From positions 1 through 64,000 of the forward strand of contig VTFK01000029.1 of the NCBI GenBank assembly GCA_009617715.1: DNA of 64,000 nucleotides, read 5' to 3'. Below are positions 37,054-49,849 of the stretch, in pieces. Below the pieces are notes generated by a model. The model made no database searches, had not been told where the DNA came from, and was given only the letters and a program-made list of their open reading frames with translations. This stretch comes from Plectrocnemia conspersa. Taxonomy: Eukaryota > Arthropoda > Insecta > Trichoptera > Polycentropodidae. Each line of letters begins with the position of its first letter. Position 1 is the stretch's first letter. The position numbers and the translations under genes were made by a program.

Positions 37054-38611
37054 TATGATTAAAAATTTACTAGTTTCTTACTTTGGCAAAACGAAAATAC
37101 AACCATTGCCATTGTTAAATCAAACTATTTTTGTTGAAAATTAAATTTATAAAAATATTTATAATATAAATGGTTTTCAACCGTTGCAATTCTGCAAATG
37201 AGGACGAAGTTTGAGGAAACTTGAACTAGCATATCGTACAGAATGGGAATCTGCAATAACTTATTGAAGTGGACACGCGCTCCGCATAACGAAGCCGAGC
37301 ATCTTCGATGGCTTCTCGCAAAATTTAGCGATGTGCATAGAAAATCTCCACCCTTACTCGAATGCCACTTCAAAATCATTGTCGGAAGTTTTTCTGCTTG
37401 AAGCGCCTCCGCCTAAACTGTAAGAGAATTATTCCACAGCGACTCTATCTTTGTTTTGTAGAGAGAGAATTCTAATTTATGCGAATAAATATTCTAAGGT
37501 AATTATATAATTTACATCTATAAATATGTACCTAAATTTTTGTAAATAAATTTACTTAAAAAAATCCATATTTGCAATATTATTTTTGAGCGATTTCTCA
37601 AGAAATGGAAAACATCGATAAATGAGAAACACCATATTTGTACCACTATTATTACAATAAACATGAAGTATAACTATTATATATAAAATCTAGCGTAAAT
37701 ATATAAAAGCGAGAGGTGGCAAATAAATAATTTTAATGACTAGAATAAAATTTGTACTATATTTTTTTTAAATAAATTATTTTGGTACTCACTGTAGGAA
37801 TAACTTATATTTTACGTATTTTAACTACATTATGTAAGCATTTTTAATGCATGAATCAATCTTCATTTGATCCCATTCAAGAAAAAAAATTTAACGCAAT
37901 TTTCCATCCCATTAGAGTTTAAAATCATCGAACGTCTCTCACACTTAAGAACGACCCTACATTTTTTTCAGCGCACATAAATACGTTTATACAAAATTTA
38001 TTCACTTCATACTATTTATTATGAAAGTGCTAAAACTGATTTTTATATTTTTTAGTGCATAAAATTTCTAGACAACTCTCCCAACGTCCTCCGCCTACAA
38101 CTACCGAGTGAACAATGCGATTTTTTTGCACCGTACCAAGATGATTAGGGTACTCGATGTCGGATATGTGAAGGGCCGGAGGGTGTCTAAGGCGGGGTTG
38201 GAAGCTCTTAGCACTAAGTGCTGCTGTTAATCCGACTGTGGGGTGCGTCGTCTCTCCATCGGAGACCTCCTCCGCACTTTCCACCCACATTATGCGAAAT
38301 AGCGGACTCGTGAACACAGCGAGGTAAATAACGACCAGGAAACCCGAGCGATAATTCAATAAAATTACCGCGCTTATTTTATCGTCGACACTTTTCCCGG
38401 CGGTACAGGATGCTTGAAAATTTGCAACCAATGTTTATATAAGAAGAAAGGCATTTTAAATTATTCAGGGAGAATATATGCACCGTCGTTAATATCGATA
38501 GTGCATGTATTACCATGTTAGCAGCTATAGTATATTACATCAACGAAGCACACTATTTTATACTGATTGGATTTATTTTTAATAATATACTAACTCTTTA
38601 TATATGTTCCG

Positions 38612-38765
38612 TGAAAATAAATTTTCACTAGCATTTCAGTGAAATCATATAAGAATACATTTTCACCGGTAGATATACATCTACTAGTGAAAATATAATT
38701 CACTGATACGTGCTAGTAAAATTATATGCTGCTCTGAACTGTCATTTGAAAGATCCATTTGCTTG
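38612..38765. repeat. R1 repeat copy e (reverse orientation)
   Basis: AAATTTTCACTAGCATTTCAG, ACATTTTCACCGGTAGATAT, CATCTACTAGTGAAAATATAA and CTAGTAAAATTATATGCTGC then TCTGAACTGTCA are the R1 tail blocks in inverted order. Confidence 0.55.
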
Positions 38766-41700
38766 AGTTTTTTTAAGTATATCAAAATATTTTTTTTAAA
38801 TATTCAATACGAGTAATTTGAGTCAACTTATTATTAAAATAGTGCATGTTTTCGAGTAAAATATTTTTCTAATTTTGTAACCAATAACTGGACAATACAA
38901 GTTTACAGATGTACTTTAAAATTAAAGTTATAAAACTAACTATAGACCACAACTCGAAAAAAAAATTTGCTAGGGCGGTACATCGCCTGTATTACTCTAT
39001 TTGCGTTAACACAGTCAGTTCGAGAACTATCCATTTCATCATTATTTATAATTGAGAAAGAGATGGCAAGTTTGGGTTTACAATTGATTGATAAATATAA
39101 AAAATATAGTAATGATTTTAATTTCTATAAATTTGTTCAAAATATAAACAGTTTTATTAATACAAAATTAGATCCAAATTTGTATTAATAAATATTAAAT
39201 ATAGCTTACGGAGTTTATAGTACATACTTAGGTTAAAAACTAAAATATTAATATATTTACTTTTAAGTCAAAGAAAGTGTAGTTAAAATTGAGTATATTT
39301 AATTATTTTAATTAGAAATTTTATTTATATAAGTTTGGAATCTAATGCGAGAATAAGGTATGTTGCGGTATTTTAACAAGCAAAAGGTTTATTATACATT
39401 TTAATTCTAGTTAATTTGACAGCGAAAACATTTTTTTAACTATGAGAAAACATTAATTACTTTGAGACTTTTATTGAGATTTGCAATGATTTTCTTACAG
39501 TTTTATCTATCGTTCGATAAATATTTTTATACGAAGAGAGATTGTCTGTGTCTTCAACAACTTAGTGCTGTGTTATTCAGTAATTTATATTTTTTTACGA
39601 TTGGAATATTTTTTTGTAGCACTGTAATTAATTGACAATAAATATTAAAAAAAAACTACTAGATGCGATATTTTTTTCTTTAACATATTTTCGTAAATGT
39701 CACTGTTATACTTTTTATAAAATATTGCAACCACTTAACGAACGCAGAAAAATATATATTGCCAACATTTCGAGCCGTCTCTGAACTATCCCGAGTAAAA
39801 TACGACCCCTAAGATTTTTCCCCACAAAAAAAGGAATAGCCATTGCTTTGGATTTCCTCTAGCACGAGAGTAAAACATCCTCCATCGGATGCCCGGACTT
39901 GGCCATCTTTTTCCAGAGCTCTTTTGTGCGAATTTCCCCCACGAGAACCTCAAAAAACACACTTCTAATAATGTTTTTTTTATTTATTAATTATTATGTT
40001 ATGTCAAATATATTTTATGGATATTTGGTAGGCGCCGTTGAAACCGTCTGATGGTACACCCATCACCATTCGGTCAATTATGCTCAAATTATCTGATATG
40101 TTAACCTTTCAGACCTCCCGGAATGTCATTTCGGTGACTGCGATCGTGACTGGTTGGTTTAAAAAGCTTATCCGCCACTCGCTTCGGATAACTTTTAATA
40201 ACAACAGCCCCCCGAGATAAAAGCTCCGTAATCTATAAAAGCTGTGCTTTATTAAACCTGTAACTCGCTATCATTTTTCAAGCTACAAAAAAATATAATG
40301 CTCGTGTATTATTTTTGTTTTATTATTATTGCTCCCGGTTTTATATATATTTTTACGTTTCATAGAAGCTTTTATTTTTTAAGCGAATGCACAATAATAT
40401 CATTAATATATTAGCTCAAAACGTTGAGTTAACGAAACATTAATATTTTTGATGAAAGATTACAAGTTTACTTCGATCAACGCAAGCAGGTGTGCTTATT
40501 ATCGGGCGTAACAATATCCACACATGGTTTTATTGCGTGTCGCTGATCCAATTATGCGTCAGGTGGAAAATTGACTAAAAGTTAATATGTGACTCGAGAG
40601 AGATTATAATCCGTTGGTGCATCTGTGACGTTTCTGTCGGCTCTCGAAAATTAATCCTTCATCGGATCACGAAACGTTCAAGATCAAAATGTTAATTTTT
40701 ATATTTGTATAATTATATAAATTCTTAGGAACTGCTAGTGGTTGTAAAAATAAATGTATTTATTCATTATTATTTAATATGGTGATTGGAACGGAATTAT
40801 CTGAAAGAATCAATCTATTAATAAGTAAATTAATGTTTAAACTCAACCCTCTGGTAAACGAATTAAACATGAAATTTTTAAATAAAAATTATTCGTATAC
40901 TTTGTTGTATGAAATTTAAGATCAGAAATAATGATATATATTATGTATACTGCTTGTTTTAAATATGTATTTTAATGCAAAATTATATATTGCCTGTATT
41001 CTTGATATTGCTATAGAAATTTGATAATTAACAGAATTTCGGATAGTATGTATGTAATTTAAATAAATTGTTATTTTTAGTTTATTATTCATTTAATCGT
41101 TTATGACTGTTTTATGCAAGTAGTATATTAAATGAGCATTATATTAAAAAAATAATATTTAGCATTTTGTTTTAAAAATCTTTTTAATGCTTAAATGTAT
41201 ACTATTTTAATAAAAGTTATATTAAACCCAGATAAATAAAATAAAATAGCGTTTTCAGATATTAATTTATGATGCATGTTGATTTTCATAGTGCCACTGG
41301 TTGTTATTTCGCTTGTTTTCTATTTTAATTTTATCAAAAATAAATGAATATTTGTAAAGTAATAGTTTTAAATAATAATGTTTATTGTGAAAGTACTACA
41401 TTGAAAGTGGGTGCTTTTGAAGGCAATGTTCCGCTTTTTTTATGTATGTATAAAAAAGGCTGAATGAACTTATACCTAAAATATATCAGTATATCTCAAA
41501 CAAATGTAGTTTAGATCATAAATGAATATGATCTTTTTTGTACATATATTTTTGCTATTATTTTTTTCCAAAGTTGGGCCTAAATTACATTTAATTCACA
41601 ATTGTTATATTTTATATATTAAGCTTTTGTTAGTTTAAATTTTTGTATATCTTCAAGGTATTGTTATATTACATTAATTACATACGTAGTTATTTTAGAA

Positions 41701-41960
41701 TTAAGACTAAAATGAATTTTTGTTTCGTCACATTTTTAAATAGCACAATGTTGCTAATAGGGAATCTCCTTTGTTATCATATAGCTTTTAGTACCATGCG
41801 GTCCGTCAGGATACTGATAATATCGATTTTTACCAAAGTCGCAGCTAACTGGCAGCAATAACAAATATTTAATGGCGTATTAATTTTATCAAGAGCTTAA
41901 TAAAAATACCTTAAACTCATTTTAAAACCTTTCTTGATAAACCAAAATTATCAAATGTTT
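38766..41960. other. AT-rich intergenic stretch
   Basis: Nothing coding recognised. There is a GC-richer patch at about 39760-39960 and another at 40030-40220. Confidence 0.5.
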
Positions 41961-41974
41961 ATTTAAATACTTTT

Positions 41975-42200
41975 GACTTTTCTCGAAACATTTACTATTA
42001 CAGCCTTCATCAACGACACGCCAAATAACAATATAAAATTTGTGGTATCGGTGAGCTTCATCATGACTTGCCAAGAATATTTCACCCCTTTGGCAGTTCC
42101 CCTGCTCTTTTCGTTATTCATTAATGATATAAATACGGCAATCACTAATTCCTGATTTAATTTATATAGCGACGATTTAAAATTGTTTGCTTGCATTTAA
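41975..42200 (+). pseudogene. Jockey-type reverse transcriptase fragment
   Basis: The + strand reads FINDTPNNNIKFVVS, then a damaged GVPQGS...P box (EYFTPLAVP), then LLFSLFINDINTAITNS and, in a shifted register, LYSDDLKLFA. The order and spacing match the RT core of the jockey-type LINE at 57.7-58.5 kb (LLFLLFINDIETAIEHS, LLYADDLKIY). The ADD box is mutated to SDD. Frames are broken. Confidence 0.75.
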
Positions 42201-42392
42201 TATGTTGCTAAGAATAAGATTTCGCAGGCACTAACGCAGTAATTGAGAATAGTAATTATATATTACAATCTTAATCTCAAGAATTGCTGTCCATTATTTG
42301 GATAAGTTTTGAATTATATTAATTATTAAGAAACTATTCTTCATTTGATTTTTCTGAATTTTCAACTGTTCGTGTAATCGTTAAAAAAATAA

Positions 42393-42518
42393 ATAGTGGC
42401 TGATCTGCGAAATCACTATGCTTTTGATTTAAATGACGAACAGTTAAGTGACATACCACACACAGAGGCCGTGGAGATAGATAGTTTACTTCCTGAGCCT
42501 ATGGCGAAACAAACTTAA
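42393..42518 (+). other. Short protein-like open stretch, 41 codons to TAA
   Basis: Reading from 42393, codons run ADLRNHYAFDLNDEQLSDIP and continue with HTEAVEIDSLLPEPMAKQT to TAA at 42516. The composition is charged and varied, unlike random frames in this AT-rich DNA. There is no ATG start; AATAG just before could be a weak splice acceptor. It is either the C-terminal end of an unrecognised transposase or host exon, or chance. Confidence 0.25.
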
Positions 42519-45500
42519 AGTATGTTTTTTATTATATTGCGTAACAATGTTTCTTCTCTTTGTTTTTGATGCACATTCCTAAGACACGTTCCATTTTCAT
42601 TGTTTCTTCTAAACTTTCTGTACTCATTTTTGGACTATTTTCGGTGTCTTCACTACTTTTCTCCTGACGACCATTGTTGTTAAAAACTGTTAAAATGTTG
42701 CAGTATAACTTTCTTTATTTTATTTTGTAGTTCTTAAAATTTTACGAGACAATAACACAATAAATATTTTTCAGGTGTGCAGGTTTTAAATATTTTATAG
42801 GAATTTTCATCATAATATTTTAAAATGAACACTAAATATTTGCGGACTACCGATTAAAAAAGACTATGGAGATGAGCTTCCGTTAATTGTCTTTCCTTTT
42901 AGTGTCGAAAAATGCCATATTATGTTACGTAATTTTTCTAATATATTATATATTTCAACGATTTCATTGGAAACGTTTTGTCTATAGAAACTTCCACTAA
43001 AGTTTTCGGGATTACTTTTGAGAGTACATATGTGGAGATTATTTCTATGTGCAAACGACGTATGCGAAAAGTCTTCCAAAATCTACAATAATTTTTTAAT
43101 GTAATCAAATAATCCCTCATATTGTTATTATCCGTTCTTGTAACCCAGCGCCTTTCTTTTTAGAGCGCAATTACAGTTCTCAAGAAATTCCAGTTTGGAT
43201 TCCGAAACATCTTTCAAGAGTCACGATTGCGTCCTCATTTAACGCCTATTGCTATCGCCTTCTATCTACTTAAAACACATCGATATATTCAATGTCAGTT
43301 ACGAGGAGCTGGTGCGGTCGTATTATTAAAATTTAATATTATTTTTTTATATGTATAATTCGCTATATATTTTTTGCTATTGTGACACATTAGGATAATT
43401 ACACAATGGAGTATATTACCTCTAAAAAATATGACTTAACCCTTTGAATAGTTGGTTAATTTATACACATTTGTTAATTTGATAGTATACACATGGGAGT
43501 GAGTTTATTTGACGTATTTTTTCCATAATTATTTCTGTTGTTTATTATTTATTATTATTTTATATTGAATTTAAAGGGTATATCTTAGATTAAAAAATCA
43601 GTGATTCTCAACATTTTATTGGTTCGGTTTATTTTACTACTTCTTTGTATGAATATGTTTTATTATTGTTGATTATTTTTTATATCAATTCAGACTCTCA
43701 ATATTTTTTATAAAATATATTTTGTTATGTTCATTCATTTCGTACTCTTTGATTTATTTCTATTATTTTCTATAGAAATCATTTACATTAAATCAAATTT
43801 AAAAAACATATATAAATATAACGCTTTTCTATTTCTTATTTCTTCAGTTATATACATATGACAATAAATCAGGGGTACCTCAAAACACTGAAATATCGAC
43901 CACCGTATATATACGGCGATACCGTTTAAAGTGTTAAAACATATCATTTAAAAATACATTCATAATTACAATTTTAAATTAGTTGCTTTAAAATATAAAA
44001 AATGTATAAAATAAGCATTTTTTTATTATTTAGCATGACAAAATTTTTCCATTAAAATAACTTTTAAAATTTCCTTTATTCGAGATTTCATACCGAATAA
44101 ATAAACACATCTTACTCTACGTAAACCAAAATTAAAATTAATTTAAATGCAACATACATTTTTATATAACATACGACTAAAAGTTTTTCTTCGTATACAA
44201 TCTCTCAACGTACTGCACTCGTAAAATAAAAATAATAAAACTCACAGCATTTTTCCCCTTCGTCGGGATATCTATATCATAAATACCATTTGCATTATTT
44301 TACGCGCGTTTAAAAGCTCGTCTGGGATATTTTACGTCGACGGGTCATTTTAATATACTACAACTTTTTATAAAAAATATCAACAAGAAATTTCCATTCG
44401 AGATGCGAAGAAAGACGCCGGCGTCTCTATAGCTCACTCTGAATTTTTCACGGCAAAACTCGCACAATAAAACACCAATTTGATGATGGTACTTATAGGA
44501 AATTATTAGTAGGCATTTGTTAAATATATTACTATTATTCGTTAACCACTAATGAAGCAAATTTACTTTAAAAAAATGTATGTAAATGAAATGTGTGCTT
44601 GGCATATCTGTATATATATATATAATACATATATAAATCTTGCGTTTGGAAAGTGGTAAAAATATACAAACCACATTTTACTGGTTATTGGTGTAATAAA
44701 ACGTGACGACGGAATCCGCATATGACAATGGTCAGCTGAAACATATAATAAATTTAACACCCGTCAAACGTTGTCTCGTTCGCGACGGCAATGGTGGTCC
44801 GAATGAAAAAAAAACAATAATGCGAATATTCTTGTCGGAGTAAACTCCAAAATAGAATGTCGGATTTGAGCGATGAACCGCGTGTGTATTTCGATCGTCA
44901 CTTTTTTTATTGCTGAGAAATATTAATGTATTCACTTCGATACATCAACGCGCTTGAGTGAATTGTATGAAAATTATTACACTGCATATTTATTTTTGAT
45001 ATAATCATATAATGTGCAATATTTAAACATTATTTAATCGGTATATAAACATGTATTCGATGAAACTTGGTGACTCCTCTCAGCTTCCAGGTGTAAAGTT
45101 TATTACGAAAGGTGTTGATGAGGGTTTCAGCTCTTTAATTAAAACTCTCGGTAACCCCTGCATCTAGGTTTATTTATAAACTTTATATAAACGGCATAAA
45201 ATACTCTGATAACTTATCTTTATAATTGACACATTTAATTTGTTTTGTATGATATTAATTATTTTAATTATTTTTCTATTTTTTATCTAAAATTCTAAAA
45301 TAATACATTTTTAACGTTTCTCAGCTTTTTAAATTAAATGCTTGCAATATTTAAGTTTAAGTCACATGCTTAAGTTTAGTTACTAACTATATTTTAATTA
45401 TAATGGATCTAAAGAAATTTAATTTCGGCAGTATTAAGAATTAAAATGTATTTTTAAATGCTACTGAACACAAACTTCCCTGAAATTTGATTTTATTTAC

Positions 45501-46835
45501 TTTATTAAAATAGAATACTGTTAGTCTATGTATTATCATTTTAAATTATTAGGACCCTTTCCCTTTCTATAAGCGCTTTACAATTTAATGGGTCACGTTA
45601 CAATTTTTTAATGTCGTCGCTATGTTTTCTTTCTTTATAATAATAATAGGTATATAACTAATCGTCTATCACCTACTAATTGATATATTTCCTATAATTT
45701 CCTGGTGAGGTGCTGGCTTCCTTCTTATGGTTTTCACCGAACAGACTTGTTAATACAAAATTGTTTATTATATTTTTTAACATTTCTGACAATGAGAAAC
45801 ATTACTATATATTTAATGCATGATATATAATACAATATAAAAATATCAATTATAATTACAAATTATTATGTGCGGTCCAGATCTCAGGAGATCGGTAACC
45901 AAAGAGTTGAAGAACAATAGTAATGTGCGCAAGTTAAAGTGTATTGTCTAGCGGGGTTCTTTCCAAACAAATAGAATTTTTATGCTGTGATGTTTATGGT
46001 CCGTGTAATATTTTCAATTATTAACGCAATTATTTGGTCACGAGATCTCTTTAATTGTCGTGGGGCCCGACTTTCGAGACTGGTTGCTCTCTTTTTTAAT
46101 TTATTCAAATGATCGTTAGATTGACCTCAAAGTTATAATTGTACAGTATAGTGTCCCTTATGTATCCCTAATAAAATGTTTTTACGAAATCCGATACGCA
46201 TGTTCTCTAAATTTACTTTATTTAACCCTAAACACTCATTAGTAAAATATCAGCTCCTTAGGATAACGTTAACCTGTGCCGAATTGACGACAAAGAAAAA
46301 TTCCTTGGGCCTCCTGGACCCCCTCTGGTGACATTTATTGATTTACAATACTAGCGTATGAAACTTAGGAACATGTAACATGATTTTGCAAATTTTCAAT
46401 TGATAAATCATGAGTTTGTAATAAATCAGATAGCTATTTCATATGTCGTGACGATTTTTGGTTTGATTTTTATGTCGTTTTAAAGAGTTCCGTGTTTAAA
46501 AAAATGAAAATTAGTACTGAGTTGATATGGTGAAATTGAAAATTTCATGCAATTTCAGGAAAACAAAACCAGAATATGCTCAAATCATGAATTTATAAAT
46601 ATTTAAATTTAAGCAAAGTAGTAATTACTGCTTATATTTTCGTTTCAAAGTGTATTTTTTTATAATCAGGGTACATCTCTGTATGTTCTTACTTTACAAT
46701 GAAATAAATATTGTTTTTGTTGACTGTTTTAATCAACGATGCAGTATTTTTAGCTTCCAAAAATGTAGCGATAGTTTTCCACGAAGATGGACATAATCAT
46801 TAGGTTTGAGCCGAGAAAATAAATTCTTACTCTTG
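42519..46835. other. AT-rich stretch, nothing recognised
   Basis: There is a GC-richer patch at about 44200-44480 and another at 44760-44960. A 38-codon frame opens at ATG 45051 and ends at TAG 45165-45167 (see findings). Confidence 0.5.
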
Positions 46836-47220
46836 ATTTTTTTATTTTATTTTAATAATTTATTTAGCTTTATAGCTAATTTTTACATTAAACAAATTTT
46901 AAGTAAACATATATTAGATACAATATTTATATAATATATTAGATATAATATCAACAGAAAATAAAAAAAATCTTAATACACGAAGGTGTTTTTTTGTTCC
47001 ATCTAGGAAAACAGTTATAGTTTTATTTTTTGCGAATTGTCTTAGATAATATTATATAAATTAACACCTCCGTACATAATTCCCCTAGCCGTACTCGTTT
47101 TTTATACCAAACTATCCTTAATTTTTTTTCTATTTCTAGTATTAAATTTATGTACATTATATTATTTATTATTAAATACTTATTAAAATACTCTGGTAAC
47201 ATTATTTTCTAATTTCGATA
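46836..47220 (-). mobile_element. LINE-A copy 3: 3'-end fragment
   Basis: It matches the 3' part of LINE-A copy 1 in the same orientation: TTTATTTAGCTTTATAGCTA at the tail, ACACGAAGGTGTTTTTTTG, then GTACATAATTCCCCTAGCCG and CTATTTCTAGTATTAAATTT. Only the last ~385 bp are present and no RT core remains. Confidence 0.8.
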
Positions 47221-47379
47221 CATATAAAATCATCGACGTTTTTATCTATAAAATTGATAGTAATTTTATAAATAGTAGGGATATATAAATATTATTAATT
47301 TTTAATTTATTAATAAACTCACCACACAGTGAGTCGCTAAGTACTTCATTTGATGGTATAATATTTATCGATGCCCAGA

Positions 47380-47990
47380 ACTTGATTTTTTTTCTTTGTA
47401 CAAATTCGTAACCATTTTTGCTTTTGATTCTTGATCAACTTCCTCGTGAAATAATGACAAGGCAGCTACTTCGTCAGTTACAATAAATGCTGGCTAAACT
47501 TATATAAACCTGCTTTTGAGAGTATTTCGCCAACATTTTCATATACTATCATCGACTATAGAAAGCACAGATCTTGGTAAGGAGCTTTTACTGCTAAAAT
47601 ACATCGCTTCAATGGCTTAACATAGGATGACAAAATAAAAAAGCACACATCTTCTTGGTTAATTTGAGCTGAGAACTGAGTAGCGATATTTTCAGAGTAA
47701 ATTTTTCTTGCCATACAATAAGCTTGGTGCATCAACATTACCGTCTAAAAATAAGATAAAGAGCTCTATTAACTACCGGTAATCGTATCTTACGATATTT
47801 TCTTTTAGTTTAGCTTCAGAAAACTGTAGCAATGCCTCAATTTTGGAATTCTTAAAATATGTTTTTACGATTTCTTTACAGTATTGAATCTTATTGGAAT
47901 TAACTTTTTCTACAATTTTCTTAACATCTGGATTTTTACAACATTTTTTACTACAAGCCAGTGACGTCATTTGAGGAGGGTTGCCCCCTC
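47380..47990 (-). pseudogene. Degenerate coding region of unknown family
   Basis: Two minus-strand frames, 47773-47970 and 47556-47738, plus weak continuation to about 47380, read like one protein broken by stops and frameshifts. Blocks include KIEALLQFSEAKLKENIVRY, YVKPLKRCILAVKAPYQDLC and a C-terminal KLIKNQKQK. The first is lysine-rich and helical. It resembles multi-copy uncharacterised insect proteins of probable transposon origin, but that is an impression from memory. No catalytic motif is visible. Confidence 0.4.
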
Positions 47991-48239
47991 TCTATCGTGC
48001 CCTTGAATTAGATGTCATTTAATAAAATACTATGAATTTAAATAAAATTGACATATTAAAAAAAACCTTACTGGCCAAATTTTCCCCCCCTTCCCTAGAA
48101 AAATACGTTCCTGAATATGCTAAGAAACATATAATTATCTAACTTCTAAATATAAACTAGAAATTATCGGGTTATTCCTCAAGGAAAATATAAAAAAAAT
48201 AGTCTCGAATCTATCCCGGAAATATTTTTTTAAATATAT

Positions 48240-48335
48240 AATTTTCGTGAATTTATATTGGAATGCATTTTCACTAGTAAATATGTATTTTTATCAGTGA
48301 AAATATAATTTATCTGCCAGGTTTCAGTAAAACCT
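48240..48335. repeat. R1 repeat, tail fragment
   Basis: GAATGCATTTTCACTAGTAA and TTATCAGTGAAAATATAATT are R1 tail blocks; no hairpin half is present. Confidence 0.4.
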
Positions 48336-49630
48336 TATGATTTCAATTTCTTCATACGTAGTAATATATAGATTTACATATTATACTTACATAATTATAC
48401 AATATTATCGAAAAAATTATCGAATTTAAATAAAATGATAAAAGTTTCAGTATTAAATTAGATCTGTATGCTTATCAAAATGAAACCTTTTATTGGACCG
48501 CACTGTATAATATCAAAATGTTTTGTTTATTCGATTATTTGACGTACAAACACACAAGATTAGAACATGTAAAGATCAGTAGGCGGAAAAATATCGATCG
48601 ACGTTTATATGGTGAAGCGTTGTTTATTGATCGGCCACCACGTTGAAATTGTTTATCTCGTCCCAGTCGATATGACGCTGAAGACAAATGTTTTGATGGC
48701 AGGAATCAATCAGCGATCATAAACGATCTCCGCCAGGTCAAATAAACGCCAGCGATGGGGAACATTCTGAACTTTGAGCTTAAAATTACGGTTCGCATCC
48801 GCCGGAGAGAGCTGTTGCTACGGCATAATGAGCTTCGGTGACCGTTAGCGGAGTAGCATTAAGTCGAAACACGTAAGTCGTGTGTAGGAATGCGCGAAGG
48901 GGGTAGACCGCTCGCGTTCCACGTGTGTCTTACCCCTGCTTCTCGGTTTGTGTGTGTGTTTATTGTTTGTTTATAGAGCGGTACGTGGGCGCCTGCTAAA
49001 AGCATTCCGGCATTTTGGCGGTCGGCAGCTTTGTAAGCTTCGCGCTATACCAATAACCGCTGAAAGCTTCCCCAGAGGTCGTACGACACGCACTTTCATC
49101 TCTGACACCAAATATATTGTATTATACGCACGTTTTTTCAACGTGAAACAATAGAAAAAAAACGGTCGTCTACAAAGTCAAACATATATTGTATTGGTTA
49201 AAACCGGTTAACCGGTTCTCGGAAATTTAAAATATTTTGTATGTTTTAAATTTTTATTTAAAAAATAAGTACGTAAATATTTTTTTTAATTATGCAAAAA
49301 AAATGTCTAATTAAGTAAAATAACCAGAAATAGATAATGAAATGCACCAAAAAAAATATGCAATGTATTAGGGAATATTTATTTTTGTTTACATAATAAA
49401 TGTATATAAAATAATGGTATTTTTTTATTTAAATATTTATTTACCTAATTCCGCGTGAGTAAGAAACAACTCATTCTGCAATTTACTTAAAATATTTATT
49501 ATTAAATTAAAAAAAAAAATTTAAAAAAAAGAACTATGTTAAATAAAAAGGAAAATAACATTATTATAGTAATATGATATATGTGTTATTTATTAACTTG
49601 ATTTTATTTGATTAAAGTTGCATAAATTCA
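48336..49630. other. Non-coding stretch with GC-richer island at 48560-49120
   Basis: About 560 bp is GC-richer than the AT-rich DNA on both sides. Frames are open in places but nothing is recognised. It could be a promoter or a conserved non-coding element. Confidence 0.4.
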
Positions 49631-49849
49631 TGAAAAAAAAATTCTTTGCAATTATTCCAAGTTGATTTTAATAAATCGTTAAATGTTTTAAATGCTTCAT
49701 AATTACGTCGCTCTTTTCTAAATTTAAATTTAGTATCTATAACCGATTTTCTGTTTAGAATTTTTGGTTACCATTATTTATTCATATTTTGGAAGAATAG
49801 TTACAGGCAAAAAATTTATTTTCATTTACATGTCTTTTGTGTGAGCATC

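Larger units (their letters stand above)
35132..38611. other. Intergenic stretch after SCAPER
   Basis: No gene recognised. Contents are a possible LINE tail (35590-35670), GC-richer patches at 35860-36160 and 38040-38420, and the second TA-type MITE. The minus-strand frame at 38030-38431 (133 codons) is the longest frame outside transposons in this part but has no recognisable similarity. Confidence 0.45.

Noticed and set aside
43436..43590. TTAACCCTTTG start with AAAGGG downstream as another TTAA element
   Set aside because: The right-hand side lacks a TTAA and the match is too short.
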